Source: Lithospermum erythrorhizon (lineage: Eukaryota; Streptophyta; Magnoliopsida; Boraginales; Boraginaceae). From it: 64,000 nucleotides of DNA. Of this stretch, positions 11,341 through 26,300 are shown piece after piece (the stretch's first letter is position 1; every line of letters starts with the position of its first letter). The notes below the pieces were generated by a model. That model made no database searches and was not told where the DNA came from. It saw nothing but the letters and a program-made list of their open reading frames with translations. The stretch covers positions 620,001-684,000 of the forward strand of contig JADFUC010000278.1 of assembly GCA_019722365.1 (NCBI GenBank). The letters are read 5' to 3'. The position numbers and the translations under genes are program-made.

Positions 11341-14300
11341 TTATTGCTTTGAATCAAGAATGTCAATGCACTTCTTTAGGAGACCCTTCGCCTGCTCGCT
11401 TTTTTCAACTTCGTATAGATGAAGCAATTCATCTTTCAATTCGATGTCTATTTCATATGTCTTGGTAGTGTTTGCATATAAACTCGTCATATCCCGAAGA
11501 CACTCTGCTGCTGCTATATGAACCTGAAAGTAACATCATGAAGAAAGACAATCAGGACTTCTTGATACCTAGAGATTATATGACGATAGGAAGGTAGACC
11601 TCTGATATAGAAGCCGATAAAGACAAAAAAGAAAACTAGTCACTCGTCCAGGGAAATCCATTTAGTTTATGCGATAAAAAATTAAGTCTTATGCCGAAAT
11701 AAGTAACTCACTCTGTTAACAATAAGCTACCTCAAGTCTTCAATAGTCTAGGTGAACATAAGACAATACCTAATTACCACGGAGTTATAAATTTAAATTG
11801 AAGGTGTATGGTACAACATGCATTATCTCAAAATAGTACGTACTAATTATTTCTTAACAAAAGTGAAAAGAAATCTCAAACCTGAGCAATTTTCACAGTG
11901 CGTATACAGTCGGTCACTTTATGTGAGGTAATTGTGTACATCTGCAAATCCACCAGAACTTTTTTTAGATAATGTTTGACAAAAAAATAATGGAAGCACA
12001 TTTTGAAGATCTGAAATTACTTTGTCAACCAAGGTCGTTTTGCTGGAGTCCAGCAAATCATCTGCAGTGCTATCCAGCCTTGAGCAGAGTTCTTTAACAG
12101 TTAAAAAAGCCGCCAATTTAACTGTATCAATTAGAAAACATTAAGCAATTGGACTCATCCTAATAAAACCCGAATTCTATAAAATGAGGCACTAGTACCC
12201 GTCCACGGAAAGCTAGGTGACAATGATGTTGTTAAAACATTCATCAAAGTCTCCTGCTGTTCTATGATATCTTTGACATTTGCCACATGGATGATTGTAG
12301 TAATGCAATTCACTATTTTATCTTGAGCAAAACCGAAGCCTTCAGCATCACCAGATTCTGCATATAAAGATAATACCAATAATACTGGCAACTGTGAGAA
12401 GATCAATAGGCTACCCCTGTTGGACTAAAATCACAAGATCCTTCGACAACTTCTATGAATGGTCAGGAAGGAAGTTAGAAATGCATGTTAATCCAACTAA
12501 GAAGTTATTATAATCTTGTTATTTGGTAGGAGGCATACTCATTAAGGCCAAGGTACATGAATAGGGTCAGAAATCGGAAGAATCATTTTAATTGAATCCA
12601 CTATGATGTATTCATTTGCAACAGTAGGATGGAACAAATAAGCTGAAGCATTAGTTTGAGACGCTTTAAAAGTCACTAAGTTGGTATCCCATTGTTAAGG
12701 GTCAACCCCAGAAACTCAGAGTAGGTGACTGACCCATATGGCTATTGGGCTTATAGGCGAGACAGGGTTTTCGGGGGGAGTTTGTTTAAGATGTGAAATT
12801 AAAACTACTTGTATGTAGGAAAGCATTAGTGAGGTATTCATAAGTTAAACAAGAAAGTTTCTGTTAATAAATCCAATCTATCCACAAGGCTCCTCTACTG
12901 AGATCACAACATAGTCCTTAGTATTTACACCAATAACAATAGTTCATGGTTCTTAGTGAATCGGAGTTGACTTGAGATGAATTGTGAATGTAAAATATTC
13001 AACTCCACAGGACATGTAAATGTTAGTATTTACAGCACCAAACGTAATAGCATCCTGGAAAATAAATAAAAACTGGTAACCCGATTCTTATATGAAGCAA
13101 GGACAAGTGCTAGTAAGAAGTAAGAACCTAAACCATACCATGACATCAAACCCAAGCTAGAAAAAATTACCTGCTTCAGCATCACCTATTGGAAATGTTC
13201 GACTTTTATTAGTATTGCCAACTGAATTGCACATATCTGACAAGAATGGCAAGACGTTGTTGAAGAAATGGGGATCACTGAAAGCTTTTATGATCTGAAA
13301 CCACATATGCAAGAAATTAACAATGGTAAAGGAAAGAACTAGCAGCAGTGTGCAAGTAAGCCAGATTGGCAGACATTAATAACCAAATAGACGGCCTTCC
13401 TTCAGCCACATATCCAATGATGTAAATAAATTTGAACGCAGCCTTTGTTGGAACTAGTTTGTTCGAAATTCAAAATATTTCTTGTTAGCTCTTTTGTTTC
13501 CTACAGCCTTTTGTTTCCTAACAGTTTCAAATCAGGGCAAAATGAATGTTGCCTATGTGAGACAGCCTTAACTAATATTCTCCACGGAGGTAATGTATCA
13601 CCAATAAAAAGTGCTACCAGAAGTTAGAGTCTATACTGTTAACAGAAAAATAAAACATTGTGCCAATCTGTTTGATGCACTCACACCATTTGATAAGAGA
13701 ATTATTGGTTAATAGAAACAATTCATATCTACCTGTTCAAGACATAATAAAGCTGCTTCCCGATATTTCTTAACTTTCTTTGTGCATGCAGACTGTACAA
13801 GACTCAAAATGGAATATGGAGCCTCGGGATCTATGGCAGAAATTGCTTTGTGGCATGACATACATAAATCAGATAGTGCACATAATAGGTCTTCCTTTCC
13901 CTGTGAGGTAAAATAATGATTCAAACTCATCAGTGAATTCAACATCAAAGGAAACAGAAAAAAAGGACTCATTATGCTAATGTAATAATTTTTTGTTATC
14001 TATAAAATGCAGGAAACCAGAGACTTAGAGGCCCTGGGAGACTTTACAACATTAAACTTGACCAAAGGAAATAAGGGAAACCAATCCGCTCTAATAGAAG
14101 TCAGCAACCAGAGGAGAAGATTAATGGAGACTTTACAACATTAAACTCGACCAAAAAAAAGGACCCTCAAGCTTTTGAAGATCTATGGTCACTAAGTTGA
14201 CTGTGGCATAAATATCAAATCACAAACCAGTGCTGGTTATTTCAAGAATTGAGTACAGAGAACTTGGTGCAACTTGTGAACCAGTGAACACAAAAATGCT

Positions 14301-17300
14301 AAATAGATGGCTGGCATTGACGAAATAAATTGCTAAACACTTAGTTGACTGCAGCAAAAAGAGAAGGAACGGAAGTGCTTCTTACGGCAATTTTGGTTCT
14401 ACCGAACAGATCAAGGAGAAGGGAGATGAATTTTGACAAGTTTGGGTTTGAAAAAACAATCCCTTTCCTTAATACAGAGAGATATATAAAAAAATGTTAG
14501 TGATTGGGCACTAAAAAAGTCACAAGGAAGAATGTGTACCTCCCACAAGCGGCCAGGGATTTCTCTTATAAGAGAATTGAGCAAGTCCTGCTGCTGAGGA
14601 GATAGTGAATCACCTAAAGCATTACAAAGCTTACTGATTCCTCGTGCTGCCTGCAGGTAGATCGTAGCAGATGGAAATAAATATAAAAGCTCCATCATAA
14701 CTGAACCACATAATTCTACAAGCAATATAAAAAGAGGACAAAATCACTGCCTCAGAACTTCTAAAATTGCAAGAAATCATCATGCATCAAATAGGAAGTG
14801 AAACCTCGATAAGGAGAAAAAAAAAAGTATAGTGCAAGAAGCAAGTTTTGTAACAGATTTAATCACAGGATGTAGGTACACTACAATTGTCATAAGTTAA
14901 AAAAGCTTGCAACGTCACAAATTTTCTATTGATATAGGGACGAACACAAGATACTATCAATTTTCAGAAGGAAGAAACACAAACACAGATAAAATGCATC
15001 ATCCTTATGGTACATGAGTGTTGTCTACATACTTACCCTACACAACCAAAGGAGAATATGAGCAATCATCTACTTCATATATATGTATGTATATTCCAAA
15101 AGCATTACAGTACTCCACAATGAGAACGTAGACATAGAGAATGCTGTTAATCAAATATAATTCTAATAAATAAACTCCCTCCATCCCTAAAAGATTGGAA
15201 GTTTCAGATATTAATGTTTAACCATTTAAATTTTGGATTCAAATATGTTAATATATATTGCATAAAATTCAGTGCAAAATATATTAATAGACAGTATTTT
15301 CCGAAGAACTTCACAGTTGACAAGATAATTTTAATTGCAATAAAATTTATGTTTGTCAATTGAGGCAACACTGTTTGGTAATTTTGACCATTGAAAATCA
15401 AACTTGACATTCTTTTAGGGATGGAGGTAGTATTTCTTAAAGGAAATGAAAGAAAAGAAAGTTATACATGAAGGTCTTTAAGAGAAGATCTAGTCCTCCT
15501 TTTCATCACACATGCACTCGTAGACAACACGAGGATGGAGGGAACAAAACTAGAAAAGAGAAAGACAAGAATGACTACCTTTCTTTTATTAGTCCATGAC
15601 GAAGATGCCATTTGTTCATTAATAAGAGTAACGATTTCTCCCAAATATAATTGAACAGTTATTCTCTCACTACCCATATTTTCTTCCCACAGCTCTTCAT
15701 ACAAATTTGAGACATTCTTGTCATCTTCAAATCTGCAAGAGGAACCATTATGATTGGGTAATTATTTGGATGTGAGAAACACATACAACGTAATACCAAC
15801 ATCTTTATCAGCACCCACGAATTAACATAACCACCTTAACAATTTTTTAATGCTCGCTAGAGCAGTAGACTGGCAAAATGTAATTAACTCCTGTATACTC
15901 TGTATGTGTAGTGGTTACACACTTACACATGATATAGAGCAACAATTAATGTGATAGTTCAAGTAACTAGTAAAGTCTTAAAGACCTGTTCGACTTATAA
16001 GAATAACTAAACATTCATTCACATATAAGACTTTCAGAGATTCAAAAAACCGACGTCTCCCGACTAATATGGAGTGGAAGGAGTATTTGTATGGCTCGAC
16101 TTTTAACAGGTTTGACCTACAAGTCCATTAAGGGGATACAAATCTCTCCAAAAGGCATTTTAACATATTATATGTGCATGAGTTTGGGATCGAGCAGCAA
16201 GATGAACCATGCAAAATGGGTAAAGATAGCAGTAACTCAGAAAGACGACATGAATATGTTACTAAATATTTAAGGGTATCTTCATACAGTAACTACAGTA
16301 AGACTCAGAATCAAACCTTGAAATGAAGATAACAGGAACTATAACTGAAAGATATCCATTCAGTATATCTGCTGCCATGGAAAAATACGCTTTCAATAAA
16401 ATTCCACATGATATCTGAGCGTTCTTCTCACCAGAATGCAAAGATGCAGTATCTTCAATCAATTTTTGTGCTTGAGAGGAAGAAGCAAACTTCAAAACAA
16501 TTGCACAAGCATTGGCAAATGCACGTTTTGAAGCAGAACTTTTCTCCTCTTTCACAACAGGAAACAAGAGCTTCAGTAACAGGTTTGTGAATGGCTTGAT
16601 ACTATCTCCAACTTTCTGAACTAGCAGGCTCGTAAAGCTTGCAACTCCAACCCTGAGGTTATGAAATTGGAAAATTATTCAACATTTTTCTGTACAGCTA
16701 ATAATTATCAACATTAAGGAAAGAAGTCCGACCAATATCCACTTTGGAGCCAACAAGCCCTCCAGCATAAAAAACACAACAGGTCATCCGTCATCAGAAA
16801 CTTCAAAACTAACAATTGGTCCAAGTAATACTCTCTTATTGGATTAAACAACAAAACTGTGTATTACAAAATATTTTATAGCTGTAACACAAGATGGATC
16901 TAGTAATAAATAACTCATGTTTAAAATAATTTATAGTTTTGTACCATCACAGATATGATAATGGTATGTGAATACTAAACAAGAATGGTGTACTGAGCAT
17001 TAAGAATACAGTACTAGTTTACTCCGACTGATTTAATATAAAATATCAACAAAGTTGACTACCTAGTGTTTAGGCCAACACCGGATCGAACCAACTGCAG
17101 GAGTCGAGGCACCAATAACTCAAGTGACTGAGAATCAACAACATCTATGCAAAAGTCTAGAGTTTCCCACATAGGTGAGCCTTTTGCAATTGAAACACGT
17201 AAATTCTCAAGCTTTTCTGCCTGTATTCCGGCATTTGCAGCATGCATCTGACATGGATAATGAAAGACTATTTAATAAGCATTTAACATAAGGAGAATAA

Positions 17301-20300
17301 AGGAGTGGAAAAAGTTTCATGCATGAACTCCACAACATGATGAATAATCCATTCCTAAAAAATCGACTGAAACTAATAAACTGTACGGTTCCACAGTTAA
17401 GAACCAAACAAACCTCTACATAATTTAATCCCTGGTCTTCAAGGCTTGACAAACTTTCCAGCATGCAACAAACCAAATCAGGCAAATGTGGACGAATTGC
17501 AGTACCAGAACCCTGAAATCCAGTTATCTATGTTAGCAGCATTGAACAGAAAGTGTAATTTGCAATAGACACTATTCGCTTAACCTATCCACTACAACCT
17601 TTCAATTGAAATTTCCAGACCTAAACAAGTTACTAAACACTATTGACCTCCAATGTCTAATAAGGCTTTGATAACATTTTGCTCTGCTTTTAAAAAAACT
17701 AAGGGGTCATATGCTATGGATCTATGGATTTCCTTCCCAGAAGTGAAAGTGATTCATCATAAGTCTGGGCAGCAAATTAGTACTTCGTGTACATGGCCAC
17801 ACTGAATCAGAAAAGGTTTGTGAAACAAAAAGATATAATAGATATTTTGTTATCAATGGCGGTAAACATAACAGAACCTACAACAGAATCAATTAATGCA
17901 AAAAAAGTATTTTAGTCCCAGTAGACATATACACCTAGAACTACAGAAGATATTTATGTATTCTGTCGATTTCTAACTTCAATATCAAGCTTAGAAAATA
18001 ACACATAACCTTCGCCAATTTCATGACGATTCCAATGGAGGCTTTTCGAACACTGTCAACTTTGCTCATTATACCCTCTGTTAGCAGTAAAGGCAACACA
18101 ATATCCATTGTTTTTCTTGCATCTACAACTGGGGTCAGAGAAACATCACACAATCTGACTGTTAAAGAAGAAACTGCACGGCATAATCTATCACCAGAAT
18201 TTCGAACACTCTCTTTAATGTCATCCATGGCACGAAAACAAACCACCCATATTCTCTTCAACTCTTTCGCTACCTGCACGCGTCATGCATTAATATGCCA
18301 AGTTCAGTGGGGGTTTACAAATGCAAACAACTGAAAAGGGCCTTCTGCAAATTTGACAACACTTAAATAAGAAAAGAACGACTGAAGCAGAAGTAGAAGC
18401 ACAATAATTTTTCTGTAAAACTACTTCTCAAATGCAATTGAATACTTGAAATAACTTATGAGGGTACTTGGCTGAGTTTCTTTTGGAATTTTTTTTTTGT
18501 AATCGAGTCTCAGGAAGAATAGCCTGAATTTTGGAACTTTGTCCGTTAACATTTTTATCAATAGTACGAGTATAAAAGCCAATCTAAGCTCACCTCAATC
18601 TGCAGCAAATATAATGTGATACATATATGATACAGTGTAGTGACATACAAATAATGGATCAGAAAAGCTCCCAAAATATTATGCACTCTTAGAGCATAAT
18701 GTTTAATGATGTTTAATGGTGGAATCCCACTAACTCAGCAAGAACTTAGAGCTGTAACATATTCCCTCCCTTTCAATTTAACTGATAGATTTCCTTCAAT
18801 AAAATAGTCCAACTACTTTTGAAGCAATAATTCATCCATAAAAGTTTTGAGTTTTTATGGTGGAACGAACATGTATTCAGTAAGCATGGTATAAGAAGAG
18901 TATCAACCACTTCATTTATCATTTTGATGCAAATCAGTCTGTGTAGAAGAATCAGTGATGGTTGTCTAATATAGCAAGAAAGCTAGGAGCATCAAGGGAA
19001 GTGCAAGCTAACTAAAGATTCGTACATTCGATACTACACAAGGAACGCTTAAATTTCATATTTGAAGGTTAAAAATATATATTATATGAAAACAATTACT
19101 TTCGGATCAAAGTTAAGTTTTGTTAAGTGATTGGTCAAATCTCCCAGTTAAATTGAGATGTAGGTAGTATTAAAACTTCACCTGACCAAATTTGCGTCCT
19201 TGGATAATATCAGCAAGAGCAAGGCAAGAAGATTCGCGTGAACGCCATAGCCGGGATCCACATTGTGACAAAAGATCATCAATTATGGCATCCAAATGTT
19301 CATCTATCGTTTGCTTTGGATCAGATACTAGAGACTTCCAGATGTGAGCCATTGCATCCTGATAAAGGAATGAGGAAGAGGCTAAACATACTCATATTTT
19401 AGGAAAATATCACCAGTTCACAGTTTGAAGTTTCTAAACATAATAACACAGCGAACCAATAACATAACCCAGTGAACTAGGAACAATTCATATGCCTGAT
19501 AAACAATCAACTCGCACATATAAACTAATTTCAAAAGGATATCAATAATGTGCAACTAACTTTATACTATACCTGCACATTTTTATCGGGATCATACTGA
19601 TAGCGAATAAGTCTTGGTACAAGTGATCTTAAGAAGGGCTGTAGTGCCTCCCCAGCAAATTTAGCTATCTTAGAAAAACCATAAGCAGCGCCTCTTTTTG
19701 AATTCAATGAAGCTTGGTAATTAGCTAAATCCATAAACTTATAGATTAAGTCTGGTTGTCCCATCTCATTGGCTAGATTGCAGAGTTCCTTGTAAGTACT
19801 TAATTTCCCTCCACCAGGGGTTTCACCAATTCCATTTCCTTGGAATACTTCAGTGTCTTCTACAAGCTAACCAACAAATATGAGAATTTCAGAAATGATA
19901 TTAAGAAACTATATTTACAGAGTATTAAGTAAAAGAGTCCTGACCTTCACAGCTCTCTTTCTTTTTCCTGAACCAGTCAGTGTACCAACAAGTGCATTCA
20001 CAAGATTTTTCTTCATGGAAGCATCACCAAGTTCATACACTATACTGAGACCCTGAGAAGCCAGTTCTTGCATGAGCTCGTTCTGCTCACTTAGAAGGTG
20101 TGAGAACGCTTCCTACATTAAGCCAAGAGCAGTGTCAGTTTCTGGCAGGCAGATTACATTCTTCATTTCTCTAGTATGTCCTACAGGCACCGACTTCATT
20201 GCAAATAAATTAGTTTCATTAGTTATGCTGGTTCAAGAAACAATATCGGCTAATGTAGGGCTATTTTTGAAAATATCATCAACTATAAAATACAAAAACA

Positions 20301-23300
20301 TAACCAATATGATGCAGTAAAAATCAAGCAACAAAATGTGTAGGCATAGCCAGGGCATGCAGAGATTGGCATAACATCTGGAGAGGTGCCATTATGCTTA
20401 CTCTGTCAACATACCTGGATGTCAGGAAGCAATTGCTGGATGGCAGTATGTTGGCCACAATACATCGTCAGTGAAACTAGCCAGACTGTTCCAGCACAGC
20501 GTTCTTCTTTTCGACTGCTGTACAATAAATCGTCAAACAGTTTTCTAGTTATTGTATCCCTAACTGGACCATGGGAATCTGCACTGTTTCCAACATTGAT
20601 GGGGCTATATTTTGACAAGGAATTTGACATATCTCCCATCAGAAAGTTTGAGGCCATGGAAAGTGACGTGTAGTTGGTTCTTAATATAATTTCAGCAGTC
20701 ACAGGAACACCACCCCACATAAAAGCAAGAGCCTCCCCAGCAGCAAACAAGACATCTTCCACCTGATCAATTTTAAAAATGTAAAAAGGCCAAAGAAATA
20801 GCAAACCAAAAAAATGATACTCCCATCATCCCTTAAAGATAATCAAGTTTGGACTTTGGATGGTCGAACTTTTAAATTCTGAACTCGAATATTTTTATAT
20901 GGTGTAGAATATCTAGTAAAAATATATATTAGTGGAAATATTCTTCAACGAAGTTAAACATTGTAATTTCGATTCAAATAAAAGCCTCAATTTTATTTTA
21001 ATTTAACCATCCAAAAACAAATGTGACCATCTTTTAGGGATGGTAATAAATAGGTTATACTTTTCCACTGGATAAATAATATCTTAGAATAAGTAAAATA
21101 AAGAGGGTAGCTAAAAGAAGAGACAAAAGACAAGAAAAAGAAATCACCCCACCTTTGATTGACATAAAGTAAAGATCATATCAAGGGCAATGTCTAAATT
21201 TGAACGAACTGATTCCTGGAAGCACATGTGACCCAACGCTATAACAATCTTCTGGATTGCTTTATTATCATCAGAAGAAAGTAACTTGATCAATCTTTCC
21301 CGTAAGAGAACCAACACAGAAACTGCAGTTCAAATTAGTAGGACAATTAGAGTTCCAGACAAAGGTTTGAAAATGCATAAATGAAATTGCAATTGGGAAT
21401 CTTACTCAAACTGGAGTCATGAGGCAGTGAAGGCAACGAGGTACAGAGTCCAATGTGACCAAGGGCTTCCATTGCCACAGAAGCTATTGTTGCACTCTCT
21501 GAATTAATAACATCAGCAAGACGTTTAATTACAGTCTGAAGTGTTTGCTCTGGAATCTGGTAAGACAGAACCAGTTCAGAAGCCATTATGACATAAAAGA
21601 AGAGCCGCCAATTGTGATTTACTGATCAAGTGAGCATCAATATCAACAAGTTCGGTCACATAAACCTACTATACTAACAAGATTGAGTCCCAGTGGCCCT
21701 ACAAAGATGAATAATCAAAATGGAGGGACACACTGTCACAACATAATTTACCAAGAGCATGGAAGCAGAAACATAACATCGGAAGGTTGATGCATAAAAC
21801 AAGCTCCAATGTGTTTGGCTTGAGAAAAACTTGGCCAGTAGTCCAGTACTGATATTTTGTTTCTTTTTCCATGTCAAAAAGGCATAATATATACAGTTCC
21901 GATCCACATAAATCTTTATCTGTAACTCTACTGTCTCTACATATTTTTCTATGAACGTTAACATCATTTAAGATGGTCTAAAGAGACACATTAAAGTGCT
22001 CCAGAATGTTAAGGAAAGTAATGAGAATTCATCTTATTGTAAATTGCAACTTACAGTAGGTTCTCTCGATATGCAATTTGCAATAATATATCCCAAGGCA
22101 CACAGCACCCCATGCTGCATTTCAAACCTACGTAATTGTTACAATCAAGATTCGATTTGGTGATCAATCACATACCAAACAATAGAAAGTTGGAGTGGAA
22201 GTAAAACCTAGACTTTGATGTTGCACCAATTGAGGCGGACAATTGGTTAACTAGATCGGCTGAAGCAGAAATTGGAAGTGAGGAGGAAGCAAATCCTAGT
22301 AAACGTGCTGCTGATTCACGCGTATCTGAATCGATGTGGTCAAGTAATTTCTTTAGCCATAAAACTTTATCAGCATAACGGGATGCTATCATCTGCAAGC
22401 AACGTAAATATTTATGTGACCAAGAACAGGAACATAGAGAATAGCAGCTACATACAAACGATAAAATTCTAATACCGTCTAGGTTCTAAATGTTTTTTTT
22501 TAAATGCAAAATATCCAACTAACGACCACATTCAAGGGAAAAAAAAGCATTGTTCGGACTGCAGATTCAATTAATAATAAGTTTTGTGGGGTGGGGGGTG
22601 AAGGTGAATACATCTAGAAGCCTTTCACAAGCATATCAAGTTTGAATAACCTTAGTTCGTCACTTTGTACATCAAGATGAGAAAGATGAGAACAATCTCA
22701 GGAAGATGTCATTTCCATAACCTTTATCATCTTTATATTGATTTCTTCAGATTTCTTTTAAGTAGTATGAACAAATTCAGGAAATTGAATTCAGATCATT
22801 CTAGAAATTCATTTCTTTAGAAAAGTAGTGTTTATAACTTTTTGTCAAAATATTTAAGTTAAAGAAGACTTCCGAATCTCTGGCCCCAAGAAGATACGAA
22901 GAGGGAAAACCAAGCTGGAAGCTGAAAATTCAATGAATTCCTCTGGCCAATTGAATTGATTTTCTTTTTCTTAATCGCATGAATTCAAGAGATCTACCTC
23001 GGGAAAATAAGATCCAACGGTAACAAGGGACTTGGAGGCATTTCCATGTAGCTCAACAGACCCTTCGTATGCCATAGCATTTTCAAGGAGCAAACATAAT
23101 CTATCGACTGAAAGTGAAACCTCAGGACCCTCAACCAAGTTATTCTGTTTCACATCTGTCTCAAAGCATTTCAAGAGGAACTTGATCATAGCCATGAAAG
23201 TTTTGGATGGAAAAAGCAGCTTTTCGCTTGTACGAGAAAAATTCATAAGCGCAGGTTGCTGTTTAAGAATGTAATCCAACATGTCGGCCAGTTGAGGGTA

Positions 23301-26300
23301 CTGAAGAGAACTTTTTTTGGCAAGTTCCCCTAAATTTTCATCTGGAAATAATCCTCCTACAGCCATTTCCCTGTGCAATATCAACATTAGCAATTCTGGT
23401 AGAGTAAAACCAGTCGTGTTTCATACATGTTTATTCTATTCTATAGGGTCTTTCCCCTCTGTTATAACTCTTTAAATGTATAGTCCAACTCTTCATTTTG
23501 TTTTCTTCATAAAAGATACTGTAATCAAGAGGGTCTGGATGTTACATTAAGTTCAGACATTAACAACAAGATCGTCATTTTAGTCACAGGAGACGAGCTA
23601 TATGGAAAATTGTGGTCAATCCAATTCTTCAGTTTGTGTTTCTTAATGAAGGATACAATAATCAAGGGGGTCTGGACTTTTTATTAAATTCAAACTTGAA
23701 AACAAGATTCTAATTCTAATTGCAGGAGATAAGCTATAAGGAAATTTTGTGGTCGGATGAAAACAAGATTGATGGATAATGGAATCATACACCAGAAAAT
23801 TGAGTAACCATAACTACCTTATATCCAATTTTGAATCTGCAGCTCCAAGCATACATATATACCGGCTTGGACAGTGGTGAAAGTCAAACAATGATGTCGC
23901 CCATCTGACTGCACAGAAGCGTACCTCACCTTGTTCCTAGTTTGCAAAAGAGTCTTAAACTTAGTGAAGAGCTCAGAAAATCCTCATAAAACTCCCCAAG
24001 AATATTGGAAATTAGCAACAATAAATTTTTTTTCAGAGGACTGCAGGAGTACCGCTTGAGAGTTTCTAAGCAACAGGGACTCCAAATCTTTCAAAACTGT
24101 CGAGGGTGAACCCTGGAAACAGAAGTTACAATCAAAATATAAAAGGCAAAAAACTTGAATAATCAAAATGTATACCCAAGACAAAAGCCTTACCTTATAT
24201 GCATCTGCTAGAGAATTGGTTGCCTCTTGGATAACTAAGCGGAGGAGTGAGCCCTCTGACCTCAGAGCATCAAAAAGGCGAACAGCAACATCTATTTTAT
24301 CTCTAATAATATGAAGTAGCAGTAGTTAGTTAGAAAGCGCAAGAATATATACAGCTAATGCAAATAAAAAATAAAATTACCTAAAAAGGTGCGGCGAACG
24401 CTGAGCAAGCATTCCTATCGCTTGGTAAGCAAAGGTTTTGGTATCTCTAGCAATTGCATCTGGATTAAGGTGGTAACCATATTAGAACACAACTTCTCAC
24501 ATGATAAAAATTAATCCAACAAGCTGATGTGGATCATAAGCATTTACAACAGACCTGATTCCAGTGATGTACTATTATCAAGAGATTTTAAAATTCCAGT
24601 TAGTATAACAGGTCCCATAAGCCTCAATTGATCATCCCTTGCCTGCACAAGGAAAAATAGAATAATAATTCAAGATAAAAGGACAAGTAGCAAAACAACA
24701 TCAAGAAGGAAAAAAGGATACCACAAACGGCACAAAGTAAAAAATGTTCTAGTTCTGCAATGATAGAAATAAAATCCAATTTATTGCTTCATATATGGCT
24801 TCACCCATGGAAAAACAAAGGAGAGGGGAAAGTAGAACCCAACTGCTGCATTGCTATGCAAATGTCGAATACAAAAGGCCTTTAGCTATAGCAATATGGA
24901 AATAGAAACCCATGTAATAAAACCAGAAAGAAAGTGAGCCATAAACATAGATAATAATAAAAATAATAATACTAATAGTCAATAATAATAATAATAATAA
25001 AAGAACATGCTATCTTATATTCTTATGCTCATCTGTTTTAAGGAGAAATAATATAGATGATTTAAGCCTTCTGTTAATCATGAACTTGTGCCTCTCAATG
25101 CGTCTTCATAAATTCCTCTAGTAATTGTACACTCAGAAATAGGATAATAAAGCAGAAACATTCGGTTCCATATGAAGTAATGGAATCGTACTCATAACCA
25201 CATGTCCACATCAATGCTGAGTCTACTTCAAGGTGGAAAATGATAAATTAAAGCATATCAAGTCAAAGCTTCACTGTAGGAGTTGCTCAATAGTTTGCGA
25301 AAGCTTTTAAAATAACAACTCCTTTGCAAAACCTTTGATCTACTACAGATCTCTCTGATTTAAACAGATTCCTTCATCACCAAAGTTATAGCAAAAATAC
25401 TACCAGCAGAGTAGAAGAAATGGTTGCTTCCTTATGCCAAATCAGTAAAGTAGAAGAAAAGCTAGATTGCAGTACTCATATGACTATACGAAGAACTTAA
25501 TTTAGCACCAGAAAAAATTACTTTGTTTCAGATATGCAGCAGAGAAATTCACCAAGTAAACTGTAATATTTGTTATATAAAAAAAATAAAGAGGTGACGC
25601 CTGTATATTAAGTTTCTAATTGCTCACTCAGTGTACAACTGTATCAAGAACATTAAACATACTTACATGTTTAAATACCCAGACAGTGAACTCCATTCCT
25701 AACTGTTTCAACCTTGCAGTTGTATCAATTCCTTCAAAACATGAAACGTCAATTAAAGTGGCCAGCATATTTAGGTGGAATTAGAAATTCATTAGCAAGC
25801 TATTCGGACAAAATGAAAATAGAAAAGACTAACTGCTTGGAGGTATCTATATTTACAACGGTAACCATAGACTTCGGAAAATTCCACTAAGTGGACTATT
25901 AACCAACTCTGGAAGTGGATGTATTCATGTAAATCAGAAATGAGCATAATTAAACCATTTGAAACTCCACATTGATAAGGGAATGTTAACACCAAGCAAT
26001 TAAGTTTTGATAGTCTGTGTTCTAAATCCATACCATATATGCATCCAAAAATGCATTGCAAAGTTGATGGAAAACTGTTAGCAGCTGTGATCGAACGACA
26101 GAATATAGATAGAAGCTTCACTTTCAGTGATGGATTGCCAGGACTGACTCTAGATTCTGGAGCAACAGATTCAGTACCTGAAGTTCCATTGAGCATCCAA
26201 ATGTTAGTTTAATTAATTAAGTCCAGGAAAGAAGCAATCATTTGGCTGGGAAAAAAGGTTTATTCTTGTTCTACAGAAATAAAATTTACAATAAAGAGCA

